This document shows positions 50,620 to 59,858 of a DNA stretch of 64,000 nt, piece after piece. The number at the start of each line of letters is the position of its first letter. Position 1 is the first letter of the stretch. The notes beneath the pieces were generated by a model that was not told the DNA's origin, did no database searches, and saw nothing but the letters and a program-made list of their open reading frames with translations. Origin of the DNA: Pelagicoccus sp. SDUM812002 (GTDB lineage Bacteria; Verrucomicrobiota; Verrucomicrobiia; Opitutales; Opitutaceae); the NCBI RefSeq assembly GCF_031127835.1, contig NZ_JARXHX010000002.1, positions 390,020 through 454,019 of the forward strand, read 5' to 3'. The translations under genes and the position numbers were made by a program.

Positions 50620-53448
50620 ATGACCCCGAAGATTAGTAACCTAGAAGAGAAGACCCCATGTTTTTCTGCCAAGAGCAAGAAATCCCTCGGTCTTTCCGTC
50701 GCCATGCTAATGGCGATTTCGGGTGGAGCCACACAGGCCTCCGCTCAAGAAGACGATGAGAGAGTATTCGAACTGGAAGCTTTCACTGTCGAAAACAGTA
50801 TTCGAGACAGTCTAGCGGCTGGCGTTGAAATCAAGAAGAATAACCGCCAGATGATCGACGCGTTGGTTGCTGAGGACATCGGTAAGTTCCCAGATAACAA
50901 CGTCGTTGAAGCCTTGCAACGCGTTGCAGGTGTCCAAACGACCGGCCGGGCTCGCGGTGAGGTCAATACGGTAACCATCCGTGGTCTCAACGACGTAACG
51001 ACGACTGTCAACGGCCGTAACATTTTCACCTCGTCTGGCCGCTCAGTAGCGCTGGCGGACATTCCCGCCTCCTTGGTGAACCGAGTCAATGTCTACAAGA
51101 CACGTTCCGCCTCCCAAATCGAACATGGCATCGCGGGCGTCATCGACGTACGCACACAGCGCCCCTTCAACTTTGACGGCCGAAAGACAGTGTTGGCAGC
51201 TCGCGGAATTTATTCCGAGCTCTCTGACGAATTTGACCCGAATCTAAGCGCCCTTTTTTCCAATGTTTGGGATACTGATGGCGGCAAGTTTGGGGCGTTG
51301 TTCAACGTGTCCTTCGCTGAATCAAACTGGACGGACAAGAGCATCACCGCTGGAGCGATGGTACCTTTCGCGACGGAGAACCCTCCTGCGGACTTTACCT
51401 TTGCTCCGCTCGAGCGCTTTTTCACCACGCATCCATCTGCAGTTGAAAACCCACTCTGGCAGCCAGGACTTGAAGCAGGCTTGCCGTTCAACGAAGGCGC
51501 GACATTGCCTTTGACGCCAGTGGGCGGCGGCGCGACTCAGGAAGTGCCCTACTACCTGACGCGTGATGCGGTCTTCTCGGCTGACTTCTACGGAAAGCGC
51601 GAGCGCCCTGCAGCGAACCTATCCCTGCAGTTCGCCCCGGACGACAACTCGACCTACACCTTCGAAGCATTCTACAACGGTTACCGCGAGAGCTTTAACA
51701 ACAACCTCATGTTCTCCCTCGCAGACTGGTGGGGTAATCCTGGTGACTTCGAATTGATCCCTGGCACGAACATCATCAAGGAGCGTACCGTTGGAAACCC
51801 GTTCAGCTTCATGAGTGGCGACCGCACTGAGCAGAAAACCGACAGCTACCTCTACGCCATCTCCGGGGAGTGGGATGTGGGAAGCAATCTCTCCCTCACT
51901 GCTGACCTCTCTTATCAGAAGAGCGAGTTTTCTGTAGACTTCCTCGCGATCCAAACGAACCGCGTTCCTCCTAGCATTACCGTCGACTTCAACGCGGGTG
52001 GTGGTGTTCCAGCCTTCAGCTTTGGCGACGATCCGAACACGGCGGTTGACGAAAGCGACCTTACCGTTGCTGAGAACTGGAACATCGGCCCGTTCTTCGA
52101 CAACGCTGACCGCGACGAAGGTGACGCGACTGAATTCAAGGTCGATGGTGTTTATGAGCTTAACGACGGCTTCTTCGAGAACATCGCTTTCGGGGTTCGC
52201 TACGATACGCGTGGAGCTTCCGAATCAGATTACCGTGGCCCGGTTTCCGACCTGAACCAGCCCTTGGCGAACTATCCAGAACTTCAGTATATAAATTCTG
52301 GATACTACGACGGGCGTACCGATATACCTTCCTCTGCTATGGTTATCAATGCTGACTACCTCAGCGCTGAGCGAGACACGGTCCGGGGCCTCTACGGCTA
52401 CCCAACTTCCTCGGAATTTTCGATAGATAAGAACTTCGAGATCGAAGAGAAGACCGTGTCTGCTTACGTTCAGACTGACTTCATGGTTGATTTCGGAGAC
52501 CAGGCTTTAAGTGGCCAAGTCGGCTTGCGCTACGTTGAGGTTGATCGTGACCTAGACTTCATCTCTTCGAGCGACTCGACTAGTGGGGATTCATTGCTCC
52601 CGAGCGTCGTCGTCCTTTACGACTTCACCCCCGACCTCCGCTTGCGTGCGAGCTATGGCGAAACCGTTCGATACCCAGGGTTCGGTTCTTTGAATCCAAA
52701 TATAACCTACGTTGAAGACGTGACAAACATCGGTTATGGAACGGCTTCTGGTGGTAACCCGAACCTCGCTCCGACTGAGTCGAAGAATTACGACCTTTCG
52801 CTTGAGCGTTACTTCGGCGACAAGGGAGCGAATATGGTCTACGCCACCGCTTTCAAGCGCAAGATCGATGGTCTCGTAATTGACTTTGTCAACCGTGTCA
52901 CCTTTGAAGGCTACGACTACATCCTCTCGCAACCAGACAACGCTTCCGATGGCGAGTTGGACGGTATGGAGTTTGGATTGGTTTGGTTCCCTGAGAATCT
53001 CCCGGATTGGGCGGAAGGACTCGGTATTCAAGCTAGTTATACAACCCTGGATTCAATTCAAGATATCCCTATCACGAATGATGCAGGTGAGATCGTAGGA
53101 ACGGATACTACTCCCTTCTTCGCTGTATCCGATTCCTCATACAGTGTTGTTCTCGCTTACGAGAAGGAACGATTCAGCTCTCGCTTGTCTTACGTTTGGA
53201 GAGATGACTTCCTCAATAACTATGAAGCGCGTCAGTTCGCCAACCCGCTCGGTGTCTACAACACTGCACAACAGAGCTTGGACTTCCAATTCTCTTACAA
53301 TGTCTCCGAGGGTCTCGTACTCACCTTTGACGCGACTAATATTACCGGCGAAGAATTCCATAGCTATTACGAGTATCCAGATACTCATAACTTTGGAAAT
53401 TGGTTAATCAGCCGCTCCTTCTCGGTCGGCGCTCGCTACTCATTCTAG
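50620..53448 (+). CDS. TonB-dependent receptor
   Basis: A 942-residue outer-membrane receptor. Signal peptide near residues 22-42 (LGLSVAMLMAISGGATQASA); plug domain with DIGKFPDNNVVEALQRVAGV, VTIRGLNDVTTTVNG and a TonB-box-like FELEAFTVEN; the C-terminus SFSVGARYSF ends in the aromatic beta-barrel signal. No SusD gene follows, as expected outside Bacteroidota. It probably imports arabino-oligosaccharides across the outer membrane, judging from its place after the arabinanase gene. A strong terminator follows. Confidence 0.95.
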   Translation: MTPKISNLEEKTPCFSAKSKKSLGLSVAMLMAISGGATQASAQEDDERVFELEAFTVENSIRDSLAAGVEIKKNNRQMIDALVAEDIGKFPDNNVVEALQRVAGVQTTGRARGEVNTVTIRGLNDVTTTVNGRNIFTSSGRSVALADIPASLVNRVNVYKTRSASQIEHGIAGVIDVRTQRPFNFDGRKTVLAARGIYSELSDEFDPNLSALFSNVWDTDGGKFGALFNVSFAESNWTDKSITAGAMVPFATENPPADFTFAPLERFFTTHPSAVENPLWQPGLEAGLPFNEGATLPLTPVGGGATQEVPYYLTRDAVFSADFYGKRERPAANLSLQFAPDDNSTYTFEAFYNGYRESFNNNLMFSLADWWGNPGDFELIPGTNIIKERTVGNPFSFMSGDRTEQKTDSYLYAISGEWDVGSNLSLTADLSYQKSEFSVDFLAIQTNRVPPSITVDFNAGGGVPAFSFGDDPNTAVDESDLTVAENWNIGPFFDNADRDEGDATEFKVDGVYELNDGFFENIAFGVRYDTRGASESDYRGPVSDLNQPLANYPELQYINSGYYDGRTDIPSSAMVINADYLSAERDTVRGLYGYPTSSEFSIDKNFEIEEKTVSAYVQTDFMVDFGDQALSGQVGLRYVEVDRDLDFISSSDSTSGDSLLPSVVVLYDFTPDLRLRASYGETVRYPGFGSLNPNITYVEDVTNIGYGTASGGNPNLAPTESKNYDLSLERYFGDKGANMVYATAFKRKIDGLVIDFVNRVTFEGYDYILSQPDNASDGELDGMEFGLVWFPENLPDWAEGLGIQASYTTLDSIQDIPITNDAGEIVGTDTTPFFAVSDSSYSVVLAYEKERFSSRLSYVWRDDFLNNYEARQFANPLGVYNTAQQSLDFQFSYNVSEGLVLTFDATNITGEEFHSYYEYPDTHNFGNWLISRSFSVGARYSF

Positions 53449-53473
53449 TTTGTAATTGATCGATACGAAATGT

Positions 53474-53507
53474 GGCAGGATGCTCGGGGGGGCGTCCTGC
53501 CTTTTTT
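53474..53507 (+). terminator. Intrinsic terminator of the TonB-dependent receptor gene
   Basis: GGCAGGATGC (53474-53483) pairs with GCGTCCTGCC (53492-53501) with one G-U pair, followed by six T. Confidence 0.93.
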
Positions 53508-53518
53508 GTGCTCAGACG

Positions 53519-54322
53519 CTACGAGGCCGCCGCTTCGCGGTGTTTCGACGGCGTCGTACCGTGGGCTTGGCGGAAGGCACGGCAGAACACGTTGGCGGAT
53601 GAAAACCCGCTTGCCCCTGCGATGTGTTGTAGGGTGAATTGGGTGGTTTCGAGCAGGCTTCGAGCGTGATCGAGCCGAAGCTGTCGCAGGACGACTCCGG
53701 GCGGCCTCTTGTAGCGCTTCGCGAAGGCGCGAATGAAGTGTTCACGGGTGATGCCGCAGGCCGCGGCAATTTCCTTCAGGGTGATGGGACTGTTGTAGCG
53801 ATTGTGTAGTAGGTGGTAGCCATATTCCACAGGGTCGCTATGTTGAGTATCGTTGACTTGCTGGCGGTAGATCGCAGTGAGCAGGCGGGTGACAAGCTCC
53901 GACTCGTGGTAGCGGTCGAGGAAGGTACGGGCCTGGAATCGTTTAAAAGTCTCGTCGAACAGTGCGCACGACTCCGACCCATCGGGCATTGATAACACGG
54001 CACCGAAATCGCAACGGATGCGATTGAAGAGAGGGGTGGAAGTCGTGCTGGGGTCGATGGAGAGGTAGCGTAGGCTGTAGGGCTCGCTCGCTGTGGCGGG
54101 GTAGCCGTAGCGGGAGTTCTCCCTTTGGGTAAAAGCGATTAGCGAGCCCTTGGGGAGGGGGTGGCGTCCGGTCTCGTTTTCGAAGAATCCCTCGCCGGAG
54201 ACGGTACGCTGCAGGTTAATGCGGTTGGATTCGGAGCGTTTGGAGTTGTCCCAGTAGTAGCTCGTATCATACCGCGTCTCGTCTGCGCCTCCGTCTATCC
54301 TCGCAAAAACGTCTTCCCGCAT
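53519..54322 (-). CDS. AraC-family transcriptional regulator
   Basis: A 267-residue regulator. The N-terminal half is a cupin-like sensor region (LQRTVSGEGFFENETGRHPL). The C-terminal DNA-binding domain has two helix-turn-helices: ITLKEIAAACGITREHFIRA and LQHIAGASGFSSANVFCRAF, ending with HGTTPSKHR. The ATG at 54322 is preferred to a GTG at 54349. It lies between the TonB-dependent receptor and the alpha-galactosidase gene, the usual place for a sugar-responsive activator of such a locus. Confidence 0.92.
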   Translation of the reverse strand: MREDVFARIDGGADETRYDTSYYWDNSKRSESNRINLQRTVSGEGFFENETGRHPLPKGSLIAFTQRENSRYGYPATASEPYSLRYLSIDPSTTSTPLFNRIRCDFGAVLSMPDGSESCALFDETFKRFQARTFLDRYHESELVTRLLTAIYRQQVNDTQHSDPVEYGYHLLHNRYNSPITLKEIAAACGITREHFIRAFAKRYKRPPGVVLRQLRLDHARSLLETTQFTLQHIAGASGFSSANVFCRAFRQAHGTTPSKHREAAAS

Positions 54323-54414
54323 ACGAGGAAGACGTATCAAAATTTGCACACTTGGCTACTCTTTTGGGTTCCGGGTTCCGGAACCCAGGTTCCGCGTTGG
54401 AGCGAGCTCCAACT

Positions 54415-55665
54415 CTACTTCTTGCTGAGGCGGACGGTGAGCACGTCGTGGCTGGGGATACTTACTTCGAGCGGCTTGTGGGTGTCGCCGAGGTCTTTGT
54501 CCGCCCAGAGATCGCGAATAGTGTACTCGTCGGGGAAGGTCTGCTCCATGCGTTCCCACTCGACCTTTACCTCCTCGGCTGTTTCGGAGGTGTTTAACAC
54601 GGTCACGGCCCAGTCGCCATCGTGCAGTGGCTTGACCCAGATCTCATACTTTTCAGGGGCAGTGAAGATGCGCCAGCCAGCGACGCCGTCAGGGTCTTGG
54701 TTGAGGGCGATAATGTCCTTGTTAGTGAGGATATCGACGATCTCAGGAGTGACTACCCGCATGTCGTTGCCCGCCATGAGAGGCGAAGAAATCATGGCCC
54801 AGAGGGTGAAGTGGGAGCGCGATTCAGCGAGGGTTAGGCCGGGGTTGCCGACTTCTAGCATGTCGGCGTCGTTCCAGCCGCCGGGTCCGGCATACTGGCC
54901 GAGGCCATCGCGTCCTGAGCTGGAAGGCTTGGATTCATGGTAGCCGTCGAGGATGGCCTTGAAGCCGCGTGACCACTTGAATTCGCAGTCCCAGCAGTCG
55001 TAGATGTCGCCGGAGATTCTCCAAAGGTGGCCGATGTCCTGGGCCCATAGCCATGGGTCGTTGTCTCCCCATTCGCAGATGGAGAAAACGATTGGGCGGC
55101 CGGCGGCGTAGAGGGCGTCGCGCATAGTGGTGTAGGCTTCCTTGGCGTCGCGGGTGCCGGTGGCACACCAGTCGTACTTGAGATAGTCGATGCCCCAAGA
55201 GGCGAAGGTGCGGGCGTCCTGGTACTCGTGGCCTTGGCTGCCGGGGTAGCCGGCACAAGTCGTTTTGCCGGCGTCGCCGTAGATGCCGAACTTGAAGCCC
55301 ATGGCGTGAAGTTTGTCGGCTAGGGCTTTCATGCCGCTGGGAAACTTTTCCGGATCGGGGACGAGGTTGCCGTCGGCGTCGCGTTCGCGCAAAGCCCAGG
55401 TGTCGTCAATGACGATGTACTCGTAGCCAGCGTCGAGCATCCCGTTGGCCTTCATCTCCTCGGCAGTATCGATGACCAGCTGCTCGTTGATGTTGGATTC
55501 GAAGGTATTCCACGAGTTCCAGCCCATGGGCGGGCTGAGGGCCAGGCCTTCGAATTTCTGAGCGGTCGCGGTGGCGACCAGAGCCGCGGCTGCTGCGAAT
55601 CCGAGAAGGGTTGAGCGCAGCCGGGAAGCTTGGCCAGCTAGCATTAGTTCGAGCGTGTTTTGCAT
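54415..55665 (-). CDS. GH27 alpha-galactosidase, secreted
   Basis: A 416-residue enzyme with signal peptide (LLGFAAAAALVATATA). LALSPPMGWNSWNTF is the GH27 start, FKFGIYGDAGKTTCAGYPGS the cofactor-free barrel loop, IDYLKYDWC has the nucleophile Asp, and RISGDIYDCW the acid/base Asp. A beta-domain of about 90 residues follows. It removes terminal alpha-galactose from plant or algal galactosides. It is transcribed with the AraC gene on the minus strand, away from the receptor. Confidence 0.95.
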   Translation of the reverse strand: MQNTLELMLAGQASRLRSTLLGFAAAAALVATATAQKFEGLALSPPMGWNSWNTFESNINEQLVIDTAEEMKANGMLDAGYEYIVIDDTWALRERDADGNLVPDPEKFPSGMKALADKLHAMGFKFGIYGDAGKTTCAGYPGSQGHEYQDARTFASWGIDYLKYDWCATGTRDAKEAYTTMRDALYAAGRPIVFSICEWGDNDPWLWAQDIGHLWRISGDIYDCWDCEFKWSRGFKAILDGYHESKPSSSGRDGLGQYAGPGGWNDADMLEVGNPGLTLAESRSHFTLWAMISSPLMAGNDMRVVTPEIVDILTNKDIIALNQDPDGVAGWRIFTAPEKYEIWVKPLHDGDWAVTVLNTSETAEEVKVEWERMEQTFPDEYTIRDLWADKDLGDTHKPLEVSIPSHDVLTVRLSKK

Positions 55666-55959
55666 ATCTATTAATCAGGGTTTTGCCTTAACTGCCATGC
55701 AGTCTCCAGCGGGAGTCAAACGAAGTAGCACGAAATATCACATAATGCACATCTAGGCTCACCCTTTGTGCAGATTACAGGATAGGACGGGAGCAGATTG
55801 CATTTTGCAAGGGAATCGGGAGGGTCTGATGGGCCTTACCCGTAGGCCGGAAATATCGTACCTCGGGAAGGTCTTGGTATATGGGGCATAAGGGTGGGTG
55901 CCGATTTTTGTAGAGAGCGGTGGCACGCCCTAAGCATGGATCGAGCAAGAGGTAAAATT

Positions 55960-56481
55960 ATGAAGGCAAGTAAATGGATCAAAGGAATCTCGGGGCTCTT
56001 GGTAGCTCTGGGTTTGTTAACGGCTAACGGGCTAGCAGCCGAAATGGGTCGGAGCGACCCTGAATCGATGATCGGAGCCAAGGTGGTTGGCTCAGGTGGC
56101 TACACGCACTTGGGCGACATCGTCGGCGTGGCTCGGGGCGGTCCCGGCGGCCCAGCACAAATGTACGTCGTTAAGGTCAAAGGACTATGGGGCGGCCGTG
56201 GAGTGATTCCACTCTCGCACGTCGTCGATGAGATGACGGTCCCGGAAAAAGATGGCAGCACCTCCTATCGAGTAGAGGTTTCGGTCAACAAGGCGACGTT
56301 TCGCAATATTGCGACATGGGAGGATGATGAACTCTTGTCGTCCTACCTTGCCCGCTTGGACTCGATTCTCGGAACGGTCTATGGATTTGATCAAACGACT
56401 CTCGACGGGTTTGCTCGCAACTTGGTTGTCGATTACGGAAGTGAAGAGGCCGAACCGGAATCCTCTGTCGCCAATCTATGA
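55960..56481 (+). CDS. Exported PRC-barrel-like protein
   Basis: A 173-residue protein with a signal peptide (ISGLLVALGLLTANGLAA). The mature part IGAKVVGSGGYTHLGDIVGV, with VVKVKGLWGGRGVIPLSHVV, resembles a PRC-barrel domain. These are normally cytoplasmic or membrane-linked stress or photosynthesis proteins, so export is slightly unusual. The ATG at 55960 follows GAGGTAAAAT-like spacing; an upstream start at 55894 lacks family-like sequence. Role unknown. Confidence 0.75.
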   Translation: MKASKWIKGISGLLVALGLLTANGLAAEMGRSDPESMIGAKVVGSGGYTHLGDIVGVARGGPGGPAQMYVVKVKGLWGGRGVIPLSHVVDEMTVPEKDGSTSYRVEVSVNKATFRNIATWEDDELLSSYLARLDSILGTVYGFDQTTLDGFARNLVVDYGSEEAEPESSVANL

Positions 56482-56556
56482 ATACTACAGGGGCTATGCT
56501 GTAGGCGCGTTTCAGATTGTTGGCGTCGCGCAACAAGCGTGGCCGCCGGTGAGGCA

Positions 56557-57198
56557 TTACTCAATCGTGAATTTGACCGTGTCGCCGCCGGCTCGATGAT
56601 TTGAGTAGAAGTGAGATCCGTCATGGGCGAGAGCTCTGGCGGGAAATGGGATAAGGGCGAGATCCTCGTAGGCACCGCTATTTCGATCGATGCGACCGAG
56701 GAAGTAGTCGCCCTTCTCCTCCTCCGACGTATTGGCGATGTAGATACAATCGCCCACGATGACTTGCCCGCATATTCCACGCGGGGAGTCGTAGGTTTTG
56801 GTCACTCCGCCGTTGGGTGACAGCGCGAGGATCTGTTGGTTATACCATTGGCTGACATGTAGGGCTTCACCGTCCCAACCGAGCTGGGATCCAGTGTCGT
56901 CAGGACAGGGCAGCTTGAATACGGTGTCGAAGCCATGTCCGGGCATGAGGCGGCGGATGTTACGGAAGTCTTCTTCCGTTTCTCCGCATAGAACGCGAAT
57001 TTCCTCGCCGATGTATGCCATGCCAAAGGGAGTGCCAGGGGCACCGACCTCATATTTTACAGACCAGTCGCTCGTATCGATCTGGTAGATACGTTTGTTG
57101 GCGAGGGATCCGAGCCAGAGACTTTCGCCGTCCCAAGCGAGGGATTGCGGCAGGTCGGCGGGCGCTTTGTGGCGGGCGAGTTCGTGGATTTTTTTCAT
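56557..57198 (-). CDS. Beta-propeller-like protein of unknown function
   Basis: A 213-residue protein with repeated W-D-G/S strand patterns (LPQSLAWDGESLWLGSLANK; SQLGWDGEALHVSQWYNQQI; VGDCIYIANTSEEEKGDYF), like YncE/SMP-30-type or glutamine-cyclotransferase propellers. No signal peptide, so cytoplasmic. No catalytic site is evident. It lies 14 nt downstream of the LysR gene on the same strand. It may be a regulator's target. Confidence 0.78.
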   Translation of the reverse strand: MKKIHELARHKAPADLPQSLAWDGESLWLGSLANKRIYQIDTSDWSVKYEVGAPGTPFGMAYIGEEIRVLCGETEEDFRNIRRLMPGHGFDTVFKLPCPDDTGSQLGWDGEALHVSQWYNQQILALSPNGGVTKTYDSPRGICGQVIVGDCIYIANTSEEEKGDYFLGRIDRNSGAYEDLALIPFPARALAHDGSHFYSNHRAGGDTVKFTIE

Positions 57199-57211
57199 GA
57201 GTCTTTTGGCG

Positions 57212-58102
57212 TTACTGAGGTTTTGAGAGTTTAAGAGATTTTGAGCAGGCATCGAAACATGCTTGGATGGCTCGCTCGTGGTAGCGGGAACCGAGGCATA
57301 TGAGACTGTGGGGAAGTTGACACTTGAAGCCGTCCCAAGCGACGATTTCGCCGCGGGAAATTTCGTCTCGCACGAGGGATTCGCCGATTAGCGAAAGGGC
57401 GGCCCCGTTTCTTACGAAGCGCAGGCAAGTGCCTTCTTCGTCAATGGTGTAGCGTCGTTCGATGTCGAGATCGTGGGCTTTGACGATGCGATCCATGAGC
57501 TGGTAGTAACTGCAGTCCGGAGTTTTGAAAACCCAAGGCAGCTTTTGCAGGTCGCGCCAATCCGTGGTTTGCAGGGCGTCCTTGAATTCTGGAGACGCTA
57601 TCACAAGAATTGAATTCTCCTGGAAGGAAGAACTGATTATCTTGGGCGAGTCGATTTCACCCTCGTAGAAGCCAATGTCGATGTCGCCTTCGAGAACCCC
57701 TTTTTTAATATACCCAGACGAGCTGTGAAGAAACTCAAGTTGCAGCTTAGGGCAGCTTTGGTAGAGTTCCGCGGCGATGGTTTCGAGAGGGAGTTCGCCG
57801 GAGCCGGTATTGACGCCGATGGTGAGTTTGCCAGATGGGCTGGACTGCAGGTCGCGAGCAAGATTGTTGAGGGCCGTCGTTTCCCTCAGGATGGCATAGG
57901 CCCGGGTGAGCATGGCTTCACCGTCAGGAGTGATCTGCATGCCCCGGGAGCTTCGGTCGAAGAGGGCGATGCCAAGCTCGTCCTCGAGTGCTTTGATATG
58001 AGCGCTGACGGAGGGTTGGCTGGAGAAGAGCCGCATGGCGGCGCGGGCAAGCGTCCCTTCCTCGGCGACGGCTACGAATGATCTGAGTTGGTAGAGTTCC
58101 AT
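57212..58102 (-). CDS. LysR-family transcriptional regulator
   Basis: A 296-residue LysR regulator. The N-terminal winged helix is ELYQLRSFVAVAEEGTLARA, AMRLFSSQPSVSAHIKALED, ELGIALFDRSSRGMQIT; the effector domain follows with LTIGVNTGSGELPLETIAAE and ILVIASPEF. The ligand is unknown. Start at the standard MELYQLRSF. The small propeller gene follows on the same strand. Confidence 0.95.
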   Translation of the reverse strand: MELYQLRSFVAVAEEGTLARAAMRLFSSQPSVSAHIKALEDELGIALFDRSSRGMQITPDGEAMLTRAYAILRETTALNNLARDLQSSPSGKLTIGVNTGSGELPLETIAAELYQSCPKLQLEFLHSSSGYIKKGVLEGDIDIGFYEGEIDSPKIISSSFQENSILVIASPEFKDALQTTDWRDLQKLPWVFKTPDCSYYQLMDRIVKAHDLDIERRYTIDEEGTCLRFVRNGAALSLIGESLVRDEISRGEIVAWDGFKCQLPHSLICLGSRYHERAIQACFDACSKSLKLSKPQ

Positions 58103-58118
58103 GAATTGAGAAGGGATT

Positions 58119-58684
58119 CTAAATGTTTGGCGTGGCTAGCGTCCAGGCAAGTCCTCGTGTCCATCCCGAGATCCCGCAACTGGCGTGCCCTGATTGCGGG
58201 CTGCTCCATTGCTGGAGGGCGAGCTGGGAGGCGCGGGTTTCGGCTCGCATCTTCTGGAAGGCGCTAACGGCTTCGCGTTGCTCCGACTTTTCGAGTTCGC
58301 CGTAGGTGACTGATAGGCGAAGGGGCATCGTGAAAACGTGAGCGTTGCTGCTGAGCTGAGAGATGAAATTGTCGTCCCAGGTCACGGCAGGAGAATTGCA
58401 AATGTGGCCATTAAAGAGTCCAGGCTTTTGGTAGAGCGCGTAGAGCGCGTAGAGTCCCCTATGCTGGACACGAGATTGAAGTCCCATTGGGCATCTGTCA
58501 GGTAGACCGTCGGGTGATTTTTGCCTTCCTCGCGATCGTAGGTTGATGGAAGCTGTATCAGCAACTTGTATACACGAACGGTTTGCTGCGAATAGAGAGT
58601 TTCTTCAATAGTGCTGGCCCCAACGGATAGCGAGTTGGAGAGGAAGACTACGAACAGGACAGGCAGCAGCTTTGTCAGTTTCAT
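58119..58684 (-). pseudogene. Esterase (alpha/beta hydrolase) with internal deletion
   Basis: The 5' part from ATG 58684 encodes a signal peptide (LLPVLFVVFLSNSLSVGAS) and VRVYKLLIQLPSTYDREEG, VYLTDAQWDFNLVSSI of an esterase-D-like protein. In another frame, 58456-58119 encodes GLYALYALYQKPGLFNGHIC, NSPAVTWDDNF and SGHASCGISGWTRGL, the C-terminal part of the same family. The segment between, which should contain the GxSxG nucleophile, is missing and the frames do not join. The junction lies near 58432-58455, at two copies of a 9-bp repeat (TAGAGCGCG). Confidence 0.78.
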
Positions 58685-59061
58685 TGATTGGCAATGGATG
58701 GTTTTGCGTGTTGCGATATAGGAACTGTATTGCGGCGACCGGTGTTGATGGTGACTATATTGCCGTGAATGAAAAGCTTGAGGCCGGCAGACGGCTTCTT
58801 TTCGAGGAAGGGAGAGACGTTTGGCAAGGCGTTATGAATGCTTTTGAGCTGGTTGAGAAGCGTGTTCCAGAGCGGTTGTTTTCTTGGGTCGCGTTGTTGC
58901 ATTTCTGGATTATGCCGCAGGTTGCGCTGTCTGGGTAGACGGGCTTTCCGATGGAGGGGTTCGGGATTGCTGAAGGCCCGCCGCTCGAGGGAATTCGTAA
59001 AGGCGGCGCAAATTTTCGACATCTTTGAAACGGTGAGAGCAAACGAAGGTCGGAGGGGGCT
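58685..59061. other. Intergenic region without a supported gene
   Basis: Short frames exist on both strands but show no recognised family, ribosome binding site or conserved motif. It could hold debris from the same rearrangement as the adjacent esterase pseudogene. Confidence 0.45.
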
Positions 59062-59835
59062 GTGAGGAAATTAATTTCTAGCCCAGTAGCCTGTTCGCCT
59101 ACTACGGGGAAAGCCCAAACGTCCTATTTGCTGCGCTTTGCAATCCTAGGGACTTTGCTGCTGTTTTTGCCCGGTTGCGTTTACTTCCGATTGTTGGACG
59201 TGAAGTCGCAGCTCAAAGAAGTGGAACGCTATTTCGCGGTCGAGAGGAATGCAGCGGGGATGGAAATCGGTTTTTTGGATCCGACCCTGCGAGATGACGA
59301 CCTTGAGCGGTTGGGAGTCGTTCCGTTGCGCAGCGAAACGACAGAGGATGGCGAAGTGTGGGAGGTGGAGATGCGAAAGCGCCTACCTGCGGAAAAGGAA
59401 CCTGAACCGGAGCACCACGTCTGGACAGAGCTGCGATTTGAGGAGGGCTTACTGGTTTCGGTTCTCATCCCAGATCAGTACCTAGCCTGTTTTCCGCCGG
59501 ACTTGATTCTAGCGACTATGAAGGCCCTGGGCGACTCTCGCGTATTAAAACTCAAGAAGTCGGTGGCAGCCCAGACGGAGCAGAGCTTTGATGAGGTCTT
59601 GGAAGCGGCTACCTACGAGCAGTTGCTAGAGACGTTCGGCGCTCCCTACAAGATTGAGAAGGACGAGGACGAGATGGCATTGGTCTACAGCTACGAGAAG
59701 GGCGAGCCAGAGGACCTCGCCGAAGAACGCCGCTCGGACCGGACCTACGAGATCCGTTATATCTTGGACCCAGCCGGCGATCGATTGTTGGCCGCAGGGA
59801 CGAAGTCGATTTCGATCCGCTACCCCTCGCCTTGA
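59062..59835 (+). CDS. Hypothetical lipoprotein
   Basis: A 257-residue protein with a lipobox LLFLPGC (Cys about residue 39) after a hydrophobic segment, so it should be lipid-anchored. The mature part is charged, with alternating strands (VWTELRFEEGLLVSVLIPDQ; EMALVYSYEKGE), no recognised domain. The GTG at 59062 has a good ribosome binding site (GGAGGGGG). It converges on the PqiA-type gene. Confidence 0.78.
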   Translation: MRKLISSPVACSPTTGKAQTSYLLRFAILGTLLLFLPGCVYFRLLDVKSQLKEVERYFAVERNAAGMEIGFLDPTLRDDDLERLGVVPLRSETTEDGEVWEVEMRKRLPAEKEPEPEHHVWTELRFEEGLLVSVLIPDQYLACFPPDLILATMKALGDSRVLKLKKSVAAQTEQSFDEVLEAATYEQLLETFGAPYKIEKDEDEMALVYSYEKGEPEDLAEERRSDRTYEIRYILDPAGDRLLAAGTKSISIRYPSP

Positions 59836-59858
59836 GTCGACGATTGAGCTTGTGGGGC

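Noticed and set aside
58672..59042. Small frames on both strands between the esterase remnant and the lipoprotein gene
   Set aside because: No recognised motif, ribosome binding site or consistent coding signal.
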